DNA from: Rhizomucor pusillus
Lineage: Eukaryota; Mucoromycota; Mucoromycetes; Mucorales; Lichtheimiaceae
Assembly (NCBI GenBank): GCA_900175165.2
Contig: FWWN02000612.1
Coordinates: 1 to 64,000, forward strand
Reading direction: 5' to 3'
Length of the DNA stretch: 64,000 nt
The translations under genes and the position numbers were made by a program. Below, piece by piece: positions 22,985 to 34,700 of the stretch. The notes beneath the pieces were generated by a model. That model was given only the letters and a program-made list of their open reading frames with translations, searched no databases and had not been told where the DNA came from. Numbering within the stretch: position 1 is the first letter of the stretch; each line of letters opens with the position of its first letter.

Positions 22985-25900
22985 CTAATCCAAAAGATCG
23001 ACGGCACCTGCAACACGAAAATAAGGTTGTTAGAGTTAAAATGCAAACCAAAACCATTCACATTGTACCTTGTAATATGAGAGATCCCATCATGACAGAA
23101 AGCAAAACAATGGCATCCAAACTTGCGAATGGCAATGCACACATGGACCACAGCACGACGGCGTTGAGGATACGCGAACCGATAATAATCTTGCCATAGA
23201 TATCTAAATGATCGCAAACGTTAGAAAAAGATCAAAAACGAGCAGTTGCTGCGATGTACGAACCGGTAATCTTGGTGTTGAGCAGTTTGATGAGCGAGTT
23301 GAGTACAAGAATCAGACCACCACAGATTAAAAAGGTCTTGTAGACAAACACTTTTTCTGCGTCTGTCAGGCTCATGTCTTCCTCTGCCGACGCAGCCCGC
23401 CGAACAAGATGGTGGCCGCTGCTATTTCCTCCGGTGCTGCTATCTAAATAATGTTCACTGCTGCTGCTCGTGCCAAGCAACTGGTGCATAGCTCCCAGAG
23501 CAAAGCTGCTGAGTGCATACTGGCAGTATGTAAGATATCCGCCGCTGCTCGCATACGATCTGAACGGTGTGTGTCCTTGCCGCGCTGTTGTTTGCAGAGC
23601 CATCATTGGGTTGTAGTCGTCTTTGGGAGTTGGATATACAGATTCGATGGCGCGTTTAGCGAGTTTGTGAGCTGCTGCTGCTGATTCAGATGACGATGAA
23701 GATCCAGTCGACTCTGCTGAGCTGCCGCTACCGGTTTCGTGCGATGCTTCACCGGATGCGGCTGCGGTGCCACCGCTTTCATGCGACCCTTCAGCGGACG
23801 CACTTTCGGTGCTGGTATGTGGAATCGTTCCGTTCTCTTCCATTTGTTGTTTGTAAACTTTTAGGCTGCAGTTGGAGAGGGGGGAGATAACCGTTAGTCT
23901 TTTGGAGCAAAAACTGACGACAAGAAAAGTGACTTACGTATCAATAAGTGCAATACCAAACGCAACTTGGCAAAGATGGAGGGGGAAATGCAGATATGTC
24001 CAAATTTGATGATGTTTGTTGTGAAGAAAGACCTGTTAAATGTCTTAGTCACTCATTCGTCCTTATGCTACCAATCGTCTTTAACTGACCTCTTTGTTGA
24101 AATCTTCAAAGTACATGAAAAAGAATCCAAAAATAATAACCACGGCCATAAAGTTCGGCAACCTGTGTCGTTTTTGATATTATTAGATAATAGGATCAAA
24201 AGTACAACGCTATTAGTTAGAACTTACATGATCAAGATCTGCGTTCCTGACAGTGCCACCAGGTTGATGAGACCGATCAGGTTCTCGCCAAGAACGATCA
24301 GCGTCAAAAGACCCAGACGTTCGGCGAGGTTACTGGCTGCCCAGGAAAGCGCCTTGTCGCCACGACTGATGACATTGACGAGCACTTCAGCCAAGATACC
24401 GAGGTACCACAGAATGCGGTGCGTTTCTTGATCAATGATGGCCAGGGATGCACCCCACAGCGCCATCGAAACCAGGTTTGCACCGACGTAAAAGGACAAG
24501 GCGATGCGTGATTTGGAGCGTGCCATCAATGCAACAATCAGGACTGAAACAAGTTGTTAGAAACTGGCTAAAGTTTGTTGTTCTATTTCCACCGTCAACT
24601 AACCGATGCCATATTCAATCGCCAGCACAGCCTTCAATGCAATGTATCCAAGTACATACGCAGGTGAGTTCAAGAAATGGTCGGTTGTGCCTGCCATAGC
24701 AACTGTGTGATAATCGCCATTATCAGTAATGTTCCACACGAGACCCAGCAAGGGCAGGGTTGGGGTTACACTTACTGACACCGCACATTTCGATCAGTTT
24801 CCAAATGTGGTGTACGACGTCGTCCCTGCAAATAGAGAAATGGTTGAGTAACCGAAGATCATTTTTCCAGCGAATGGTAGAACGTACGTGTCAAATCGGG
24901 CAGTGTACCTATATAAGAATAATAAAGTGAGTTTTTATTGTCTTGTATATGTGCGCTGCGCTGAATATTAACTTACAATGAGCTCGCACACCATGCCCAC
25001 CACGTAATAACGAACCACGAAGCATACGTGCCCAGAGACGCCCAGTCCTTGATAACATGGCTGTGCGTAAACTCGGTGAGGGTCGCGACATAAAATAGAT
25101 CGTAAAACAGTTCTAGCCAGGAGGCCGCTTTTTCTTGGCCAATATCGGCACTTAAATCAGGTTCTGGATGTCTGGTAGTGTGATGATGATCAATTTTTAG
25201 ATACGGTGTGTGCCACCTTCCGGTTTAAGACAAGCAAGGGACTTACTGGAAGAATGGTCTGCGGGTTGCTTCGGGGGGCAGGTGATGTTCGAGATGGACC
25301 TGCGAGCGAGGTTTGAATTCGACGTATACATTCTCGTTGAACTCTATGGTGTGGTTGTCAGGGTTGTGTTCGAGGTGCGGGTCGTGGTGATGGTGATGGT
25401 GATGGTGATGCGCGTCAGAAGAGTGCCGGAGGATATCGGATTTGTGATGATGGATTTTGATGGAAAATTCGCGCTTTGTCTTGTACAAGAAGGCTGTCAG
25501 ACCGTCGGTGTCGTGAACGCCATTGAACTGAATCCGTTCCTGCGGTGTCAGTTTGATCTAAAAAGCGGGACGACGAGAGAAAAAAAAGAAATTAAGCAGA
25601 TAATTCGGGGGGAATGCGTTTGTGTCACACACCTTTTTTGCGAATTCTTCTGCTGTTTGATGATCCAGCACGAAACTTTGGTTGCCTCTCAGCTGTCGAA
25701 AGTGGACCACTGCGGGTGTGCGATTGTTGTTGTTAGCAATATTGATCTCTTTCTTCGGGCAAAGTAATTAACTTACCGAGTACATAGCTTTCTTGATCGT
25801 CGTCGGCGGGTGGCATGCTGGGGAGTGCGCCGGTTAATTAATAAAAATATAACGCAAGCGGCGCATGGTCTTGATTGATCCCTTTACCTGTGAGGGACAC

Positions 25901-26261
25901 CCATTTTCTCTTCTTCATCCCAAGCCTCGACTTTCTGCTGATACAGTGAGCGGCGCTGCTTGTGTGCCTGGTATTGCTGGAAAGGATGGCTAATAACATC
26001 GCCAAATGTTTCGTCTCCGTGGTGGTATTTCGGCCGCTCTCCGAGACTTTGTCGGTTGAGATCAATCTGCTGCATCTCGAGATCGTTTTGCTCCTGCTCC
26101 TGCTCCTGCTCCCGCGTCTCGCTGCGGTTCAGTGCTAAGAACTCTTCGTCGTCGTCGCTGCTGTCACGCGTATTCGACCGTCGCGGAGGGCGGTACCCTC
26201 GCACGCCGCCACGCATGGTAGGTCCTCGTCGTATTGAGCGCATAGCAGAGCGTTGAGACAT
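22985..26261 (-). CDS. LtrA-family (low temperature requirement A) membrane protein
   Basis: About 815 residues in some 14 exons, read by frame and splice consensus from ATG 26261 to TAG 22985. After a disordered basic N-terminus (poly-Glu/Gln stretch EQEQEQEQ) and a segment with nine consecutive histidines (near 25400), the LtrA signature appears: SWLELFYDLFYVATLTEFTH, followed by several hydrophobic helices and the second signature NLAERLGLLTLIVLGENLIG. Further membrane helices follow (MAVVIIFGFFFMYF, VAFGIALID, FLICGGLILVLNSLIKLL, LDAIVLLSVMMGSLIL), with a Ser/Gly/Ala-rich cytosolic loop of about 150 residues between them. LtrA proteins are named from a bacterial mutant unable to grow in the cold; their molecular activity is unknown. 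Many fungi carry such genes. Exon limits in the 24.8-25.2 kb part include a 21-nt microexon and are the least certain. Confidence 0.85.
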
Positions 26262-27951
26262 GGCTATAGGGTTATGAGGTAGGGGATAAGGGAATGTACG
26301 GAAGAAGGAAAAGTAGCAGCAAGCAGATGAAGAGAGAGAAAGAGAGAGAGATAAAAAAAGAAGAAGAAATGGTGGTGGCCCCCGGATCTTGCTTTGATGA
26401 CCTGTCGTCGACCCACTTGGTGCTGTCCTGTCTGTATCTCTATCTGTCTCTCTCCCCTCGTCCGACCCCCCCTAATTTCCTTTTTTTTTTGTGGTCCCAT
26501 TGTTGGGTCCATCCAGATCAGCCAGCAGTGATTTGTGATTACCGGATATGGCTAAGAGTCACGTCCGCTCCGCACTCTGTTTTGCTACAAAAGTCTTAGT
26601 AGGGAGTATAAAGCATATTTTTCTTTTCGATGATCCTATGGCGCCGCCGCTCGTCGTCGTCGCTGCGGTTTTTTGCCCGCGCTGCTGCTGCTGCTGCGAT
26701 GGCGGTATTTGCACTACTTGGGCTTAGACTTTTTGTTTGCGCCACGTGAATGGTAAAGCAGAAGGCATATTCCGCCCCGAGTCATTAATTTTTTGTTGCT
26801 GCTGATTGCAACACCAATTCTGGTGTTTAGACTGTGGTGCATAAAACAAGCTAGAGAGGGGATCGACCAGCACGTATATACCAAAATGCGTGCGACCTCT
26901 GTGTGAGTTTAAACTTTACAGCTTTCACGTATGTATCTGAACCTTTTTCCGCGAATATGTACATCCTTTATCATTTCCCCCGCGCAACGCTTTAGATGTT
27001 TATCATTAATGGGTCGATCGGTACGCAGACAAACGTAGAAATGGAAGGCCTACATGCCAGTATCAATCATCAAACTGAGGCAGTAAAAGAAATAATTTAC
27101 TTTTGAAAGCAGCAGCCCTTTGCTTTTGCTCACTTGATTTAGGAATAACCGATGCAGGGATCAAAGCTTCAATTTACTCCTAGCTTTTGTGTTTACGAGG
27201 CATACAGTAAAGATGCATTTCAGATGGTCCTTTGCCCCTTCCTTGTCTGCCTTTTAGTCTGGAGAATCATGTTATATTAGTTATGCTCAAGTTGATGTGG
27301 AATATTCAACGGGGTGCCTCGCATAATTTGCAAGGCCATTTTCTTGAGTGCACGTCATAAACTTCTCGCGATTCCATAGTACGTACTGTTGTAGAAATTA
27401 AGGAAGCCGCAAACGAATCCATTGTTGGCGAGTATACTTGCAAGTTCGCAATGCCTGTATGCTGTTATCCCGAGTATCCTTATTTATGATAGCATTACAT
27501 CAGATCCTTGTAGAATCTGTTCATTTAATTTAATTTTAAAGCCTAAACGTGCCAAGATCGTGTAATTACAGTATGAGCATGTTACCATGTATGGACTAGA
27601 ACTTTTGGAATCATAGATACTAACGTTTCCGTACCTTCTGATTTATTTGTATACGTCGGTCGCGATACATACAAAAATACACCAAGGTTGACAAGACCAA
27701 TTTAATCAAACGAGTGGATGGACTAATAGACGTCCTATGCAAATGAAAGAATGTCATAGTTTCATGCCAAGCCTTCTGCTATAGGTTTGATTTCGTTCGA
27801 TGCACATAATACGTCAACAAACGCAAGATTGCAAGGGTTTACTGTTTGGGCTAATTTGAGGCAAATTTCATGCGAGTTTTAGGATATTTATGCTTGCTTC
27901 ACTGCTTGTACTTTTTCTACCCACGCGAATCTTTTACGCACCAACATCAAC
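26262..27951. other. Divergent intergenic region
   Basis: About 1.7 kb between the divergent LtrA and Bli-3-like genes. Near 26262 there are GA-rich and CT-rich blocks likely belonging to the LtrA leader; at about 26635-26710 a GC-rich CTG/CGT trinucleotide cluster and at about 26743 a CACGTG E-box-like site. The rest is AT-rich with no ORF of note. Confidence 0.5.
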
Positions 27952-28701
27952 ATGGAGAATATGGAACATCGCCGAGTGGAGCAAAAGAATCAGGATACAC
28001 AGACCAGCTGCGACAAGAAGATCGAGGACCTCTACCACTTGATTGAGGGTATCCGCTGCTGCATGATGACGACCCGCTGTCCGAAAACTGGACGACTTGT
28101 CAGCCGCTGCATGGCACCTCACCATGCAAGTATAATACTAGAAACATCTTTCAAACCATGTAAATATAACTCCTTTATGTAGCCGGACGAGCACACACCC
28201 GCCGATCTCTGGTTCTTTGCCAATAATGCGAGCCACAAGTTTGAGGAACTCGAAGCGGATCCAAACGTAAACCTCGCCTTTTGCAAAGAATCCACTTCAG
28301 AGTGGATCAGCGTTTCTGGAAAAGCCAAGGTCGTTAATGATCGTGAAAAAATCAAACAACTTTACAAGCCAACTATCAAGGTATGTATGCAGACCGCAAC
28401 TGCTAAGATAGTTTTAATGGTCTTAACAGTGAGGGGTGTTATTTAGCCATGGTTTGGTGACTTGAAGGATGGTGTGCATGACGGTGGACCAAATGACCCT
28501 CGTGTGTCCCTCATCTTTGTCGAAGCCGAGACAGTGCATTACTCCAAAAAGGATACTCCCACCCCAGTGCAAATCTGGAACATCGCCAAGGGTATCATCA
28601 CTGGCGAACCTCGCAAGATCTCAGCAGACCGCAATCTTGATACTCAAGAGCTGCAGCATGCAAGAGAAGTCAATCAATTGGAAGATAACGTAGTTGCATA
28701 A
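27952..28701 (+). CDS. Bli-3-like FMN-binding split-barrel protein (pyridoxamine oxidase-like)
   Basis: Three exons (27952-28125, 28183-28380, 28447-28701), 208 residues. It matches the general stress protein 26/Bli-3 group of the pyridoxamine 5'-phosphate oxidase-like superfamily: MTTRCPKTGRLVSRCMAPHH, then DLWFFANNASHKFEELEADP and VNLAFCKESTSEWISVSGKA, and WFGDLKDGVHDGGPNDPR near the C-terminus. Neurospora bli-3 is blue-light induced. These proteins bind FMN or related cofactors as dimers; their substrates are unknown. The first intron joins in frame only with a GC donor (CAT|GCAAGT). The adjacent GT one base later leaves phase 1 and a frameshift. The gene converges on TRA1, with 96 bp between the stops. 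Confidence 0.9.
28126..28182 (+). other. GC-AG intron of the Bli-3-like gene
   Basis: 57-nt intron, donor GCAAGT, acceptor ATGTAG, phase 0. The only GT nearby (A|GTATAA) would break the frame of exon 2, whose reading is fixed by the conserved DLWFFAN segment. Confidence 0.75.
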
Positions 28702-28797
28702 AGAAAAGAAATATGTATATAAAAATGGTTTATACTCGATTGCAGAAAAAACAAACGATGAATTGTAAATAAATGTAACTATCTTTGGAAACCTTTC

Positions 28798-31700
28798 TTA
28801 CAGCCACGGCATCCATGTACATTCAACTTGAGCCATCTTTTGTGGGTTGCTTGCTTGTGATATCAGATCAATGACGTTTTGGTTCGTTGGTTTGTTGGCA
28901 TTCAGTGCTTTCTCGCGGTCAGTCTTGCATGACAAGAACTGCGCTTTAGCCACAATTTGGGCAACGTTGCTCTGGATACGTTCTCGGAATTGTGCATCGG
29001 ATGAAGAACGGTTGTTTGCAGTCTGCCAGTATACGACTTCGTCCCTGATAAACGGTCCCAGATATTGGTCGAGCTCCAACTCTGGCTCAGTCAAAGAGCG
29101 AGCTGCTGCAACAAGGCAGCTGACAAATGGACCTTCGATGCCCACAGGAGTCATAAAGTTTTGGATATTGGGTGTGAGACGGAACGGAACAGGGTCCATG
29201 TTTGCGAATATACCGTTTGTCTGGTTGAAAGCTACACCACGTGGATTCATAAATAAAACGTGTTCAATCTTTTTCATTTGTTTCACAGTGAAGAACTTAC
29301 TGGGCAAGAATTCTGGCATCCATACTTCACCGGTACTTCGAGAGATCGCAATCTTTGTAGGTGAACGCAACCCAGCACTGAATATATATGCCAAGAATGT
29401 TGCTGTGGCGTATTGAGAAATGAATTGCTTGCGCAGCATGTAGTAATCGGTGTATGACCCCATGGTTCGAAGTATGTACTAAAGGCATGTACGAGTTAGC
29501 ACTCGGCACACACGCTAAATATTACTGCAACAGTAATAAATTACCTTGCTGAGAAGATCGGACGGAACCATGCTCTTGCTTATTTCATCGTTAATCTCCA
29601 TTCTCAAGTTAAGCAGCTCCGTCCGTTGCGTGATAACATCCTTGTCTGCAGCCGGCTTAAAGTTGGTCTTGAGTTTCTCCTGATAGAATGTCAATGGATC
29701 ATCCTTGTGCATAAGCACTTCGTCGCAGTGATCCTCGTAGATTTCATACAGGGTGCAGTAGGATGGGTCATCCTGCACAATACGCACGCTGGGTGCCATC
29801 GGAACAATGACAGGCAAGTGGAACGCCAAGCTACGCATCCGGCTCTCCTTTCGTCGTTCAAGAACGCCATTCAGTAATCTGAATAGTTGCATAAGTCGCT
29901 CTTCGCGCCTCAGCGAGCGTGTAGCTGGATTCTGCACAAGGAACGGATGAAGGCTGCCGTCGTGACCGCGGATCGTGATTCGTCTGTGGCAGATACCAGC
30001 ACCACGAACGAGCTCAACTTCTGGCAGGAATCGATCGATACGCAAAAAGTCGTTCGCATTATCCTTGAGCTAAATTTACAAATGAATACAAACAACTCTC
30101 CCTTTTAGTTTTGCGCCGTTGATTAGCTTACCAGTAGGTATTGACCGGGTATCTCAACATCATCGAAGCGGGAGTGATGGAATTCTGCGAGATAGTACGA
30201 GAATGTCTCCAATTTTTGCTTTCTTGGACGGGCATCCAGCATAGCTTCGAATTTGTCGCGCCAGAGACGCAGTTTTGTCACATACTCTTCCAATGTTAGC
30301 TTCGGCTTGACGAAATCATTGTAGAATGCCGTCTTCATATGACCGTATAGATTATCCGCTAGACGAACGATATTACTGATCATGCCCTGAGTGAGCTGAC
30401 CGTTATCGTTTGGATTGGCAATTCTCTGCAACAGATGCTACAATACATCATGTCAGTATTCAAATACCAGAAATGAAGATAGAAGAAGAATAGCTTACCT
30501 GTGATGCTTCTGCGTGCAATGTAAATACAAGTCGATACATGTCTTCATCAGCCTTCGGCTTGAACTTGTACTGGATTTGATCCACCATCGTCTCCATCGA
30601 AAGTGCCAAAAGGGGATATCCGGTCTTGAGCATTTGCATAATCTCATCCAAAGGATGTGCAGTGCTTGCCGTTGTTGCAGTGGCAGCGGCGACGGCGGCT
30701 GCCGGTGCTGCTGAAGGCTGGGTGTTTTCTCTGGTGGCCCTTCCTCCCGCTGCAACTATCTCTGCCGGATTTTCGGTCGTAGTCCACGTTGATGTCTCGC
30801 CGGATTCAGCATCGGTCTTTTCCATCGCATTGCTATCATCATTCTCCTGCTTGATAGCAGGCTCCTCTTCTTTCTTATTTTCGTCATCGGCATCTTTTCC
30901 TTCCTTGTTCGCTCCATCGACATCCATATTCTCCGCTTTTTCGTTGCCTTCTTCCGCTGGTGTCTCCAGCTTGGTACCAATTGGATCCGGAACTTGCTCT
31001 GCAGCTGTCTTGAGAGCAGCCATCGTCTTTGCATCGGCAACGGTAGCAGAAGGTGTTCCTGGCTCCTCCTTGCTGTTACCGTTTTGAGCTTGTGCATTCC
31101 TGTTGCTGCTACCATCCGCACCGGTCTCACTTTGTTCGCTTTGCATTGCTGTTTGCCGTTTGGCCAAGTCTTCTTTAGCCGTTCGCAGGTGGAAGTGAAG
31201 AGCTTGCGGGTATGACTTTGCGATACGGATCAAGATGGCTCGAGCATGCCGAGACTCTCGATGCTGCAGAGCTGTCAGCAGCTGGGGAACAAATGTGATC
31301 CAGTACCACGTGGGCCATTCTCCCTTGTAACCATCAAAAGCAAGCGATATCGTCTCGTTTTGATCGTCCAGGCTCAGTAACCACAACACACGCAGCAGAT
31401 ATTTGCGTGCCTTTGCATTCTTGTAGATACCAGCGGCTTGCAGATAGCAGCTGACTGCATGGTTAGCCCAGCTCAGCTCGCGTGGATTCTCCTTGAAACG
31501 ACGGTCGTTGTACTTTCCCCACTCGGCCCACGCACGCGGCAGAGACAGGTCGATCTGCACTGCATTGACAAATGCTTCGTTGGCTTCATTGTTGTGATGC
31601 AGCTTGGCCAAGAACATGCCCTTGAGTGTAAAGAATTCGGCCTTTTGTTGGTGAGTGAAATACATCAGATTGGTGTTATTAATGACATCCAAGCCAGCAG

Positions 31701-34700
31701 TGAGCTCGTTTTGATTCTGGAAATAGCACTTGGCTTGTTCACGCAGTTTCAAGAACGCTTCTTGGATTTCAATGTTGGGAAGCGTGTAGATCTTGGTGAG
31801 GTAGTTGATACAGACATCATATAGCTGATGTTTGCGAGCAACGTGAGCGAAACGATTGATGATCCAGGCAGTCTCGTGGTAGCCACGGTAAGCATAGGAG
31901 TTGCCGGTGCCGGCGTTTCCGGGCTGAGGTTGCAACAATGGAATCAATGGCAAATACGTGCGGTTGATACAGCTGAATATGTGCTGTCGCCATGCAACCA
32001 GATCGCTCCATACGTTTATATCGTCCCACATGTTTGGAAGTCGCTCACGCCAGGTTCCTAAAATGCTTCGCAGTTCGGTCGATCGTTGGTCCAAGTTTTG
32101 AGCTGTTGTACCCATCAAACTGCTAAAGATTTGGCTGGCTTCTTGCAATTCCAAAAATTGTTGGAAATTTTGAAGCAATGGTACGTGACTTTGCGTGACA
32201 ATGTGAGGCAAAGAATGCCACTTGCGCAGCGAAAGCTGAACACCTTCCTCGCAAATACGAGTGAATTCCGTCAATCGTTCCTCGCTTGTCTGCGATTTGA
32301 TAAGAGCCAGGAATGCTTCGAAAACTTTGTGGCGAGGTGTAGGAATATCAACGACGTGCTGCACGGATTGCTCCAAAAGTTCACGCTCGGCTGTCCAGTC
32401 AGATAGTCGCCATGCACATTCCAAAAGCAGCTCAGTGTTGTTTTCATGCTTTGCAAGGTCAGTGAGAATTTCCCATTGTTGCAGTTTCTGAGTGCTCAGG
32501 ATCCAGTGATCCTCCCAGAGCAAGTACTCTGATTCGGTGAAAGGCAGTACACCGCTGCGTGCCTTGATCTGCGCGTTTTCGTACATGTTTTGCGCCTGCA
32601 TCCACATTCCACTTTGCTCGCAAGAAACAGCTACGTTGGTTTCGCTGTAAGTGCATCTTCGTCGCCACAAACCGTCAAACATATCTTCTTCATTCAGTTC
32701 TGTGTAAAGTTCCGCGAGTGCATCCAACGTTCGTTCACGATTCGTCTGCTCATCCTTGGAAGTGTCCAGGATCATGCCAGGCTGACCTGCTTGATACAGA
32801 ATTTCAATAGCTGTGTGCCATGCATTGAATGTCTTGCCGAGATACTTTATCAAGTATGGAGGGAATCTAATCGTGGTAGGCGTCTTGGCAATACCCGCGA
32901 GGATCGCTTGGATAACATTTGGCCGACGTTCCTGCTGCTTGCTATGGTAATCCTTTGCCAGCAAAGTAATCAAGACCTTGGCTAAATCGTGTCTTTCTGT
33001 ACCGCTCAAGTTCGACCAGCATATCGGGAACAGTTCGACCCAGGTGTGGAATGTCAAATCGTCGTAAAGGTACTGCAACTGGCGAATAGATGAAATGACG
33101 TTGTTTGTATCGTATTTTTGGAGATCTTTCAAAAACGCTTGGTGTTTGGTAATCAAATCTTTCATTTCTGCAGGCACATCCATTGTGGATGGCTCCTCCA
33201 CAAGTGCACCGACGGATTTAATGGACTTGACTCGGAGAGTTTGCGGCGTAGAGACGCGAGAATCGACCTTGACAACACCGAGAAGGATATCCAAGGCTTG
33301 ATGGAGCCAGAATGTTTGAGATAAGAATTCCCAATTTTGGATACCGAGGATGTAATTCATGCGCGCATACAGAGTACGTCCAATGCTACGATCAAATACA
33401 CGCATAAACTGTGTTCGGATCTGTGGATTTTCGCTCTTGGTTCCGAGCAAAAATGCATTTTCCAAACGTACAGTCAACTCGGAGCGTGCAAAGGCCGGAT
33501 TGCTGTAGATTTTAAGCACCAGCTCCAGATAATCTTCAGTCAATTTGGTATCGTTGCGGTTCTCCACAGTCATCATCTTGACCAACATGCCTGCTTTCTC
33601 CTTGATAGTCGGGAACAATTCGTTTGGTTTCTCCAGAGTCCATTCAGTCATCATATCCAGCATTGTACGCAGTAGGTGCACATCCGGTGACTTTTCCATC
33701 AACTGAATCGAGTACATAAGCAGCCATTTCCGTTGGTCTCCAAGGTGGGATATGCGCTTGTTCAGCAACAAGAGCACCAACACGAGCAAGTTACCAGTAG
33801 AGTCTACAGCAGCGGAGCCATTGTGACCAGGTGGCATGGTATGTTCCTTGGTGAGCTTGTTAAAGATTTTGCAGATACCAGGAATAAATTGATCCAAATG
33901 TTCTGGACGGCTGCTGCTAGCTGCTTGAAGCAATTTAAGCACTGCATACATGGCGTTGTTGCTCATGCTAGCCATGCCATCGTTGATCGTAGAGTTGACG
34001 AGCGTAATAAAAGCTGCTACATCCTGGTTCTGAATCTCCTGCTCCGAGTTCTCTGTCGGCACAGTGCTGTGGATCGCTTCGAATATCCGCACAAGCACAG
34101 GATACAAGGTATTTTGAATGCGAACCAAATCCGACTTGATGCTAGTTTCCAGCAATCGATAAAGCTGATTCATATTGACGATGAACCACTCTGTTGGCTT
34201 CTTTGCCATGTCGATATTCAGGACCTCTAGCGCGCTACACACACTCGGGATCAAAAGTTCGGTCATTTCCTTGACAGTCAGCGTTCGTTCGAGGTGCGAG
34301 AACTTGACGTGGACATCACTCCACATGGATTCGCTCAAGAACTGCTTCAAATCCTCCAGAATACGTTGTACCAATCGACGCTGAATCATATCCTGCGGAT
34401 TGTAAACGCTGCAAGCCAAACGGACTAGATAGCCGATGAGGTTTTCTCGCAAAGTCAGGCTGGGTGTGTACTCCTTTGTGGGTTTCTCTTCTGCCGGCTT
34501 TGTCGTCTCTGAGACCGGTCCATCCGAACGAAGCTTTTTGCGGGTTGGCTCGGGTACTTGCTCTGCTTTGCGCTTGGGAGAAGATGGTTCAGTTTCTTGA
34601 TCTGGTGCAGTCTGGCCGAGACGTAGTCGCTCCCATTTGAGGATAAGCTCAGCAAGTTCGACTGTCAACAGCTTGTGTTCTGGAGTAGCATTCTGGAGTA

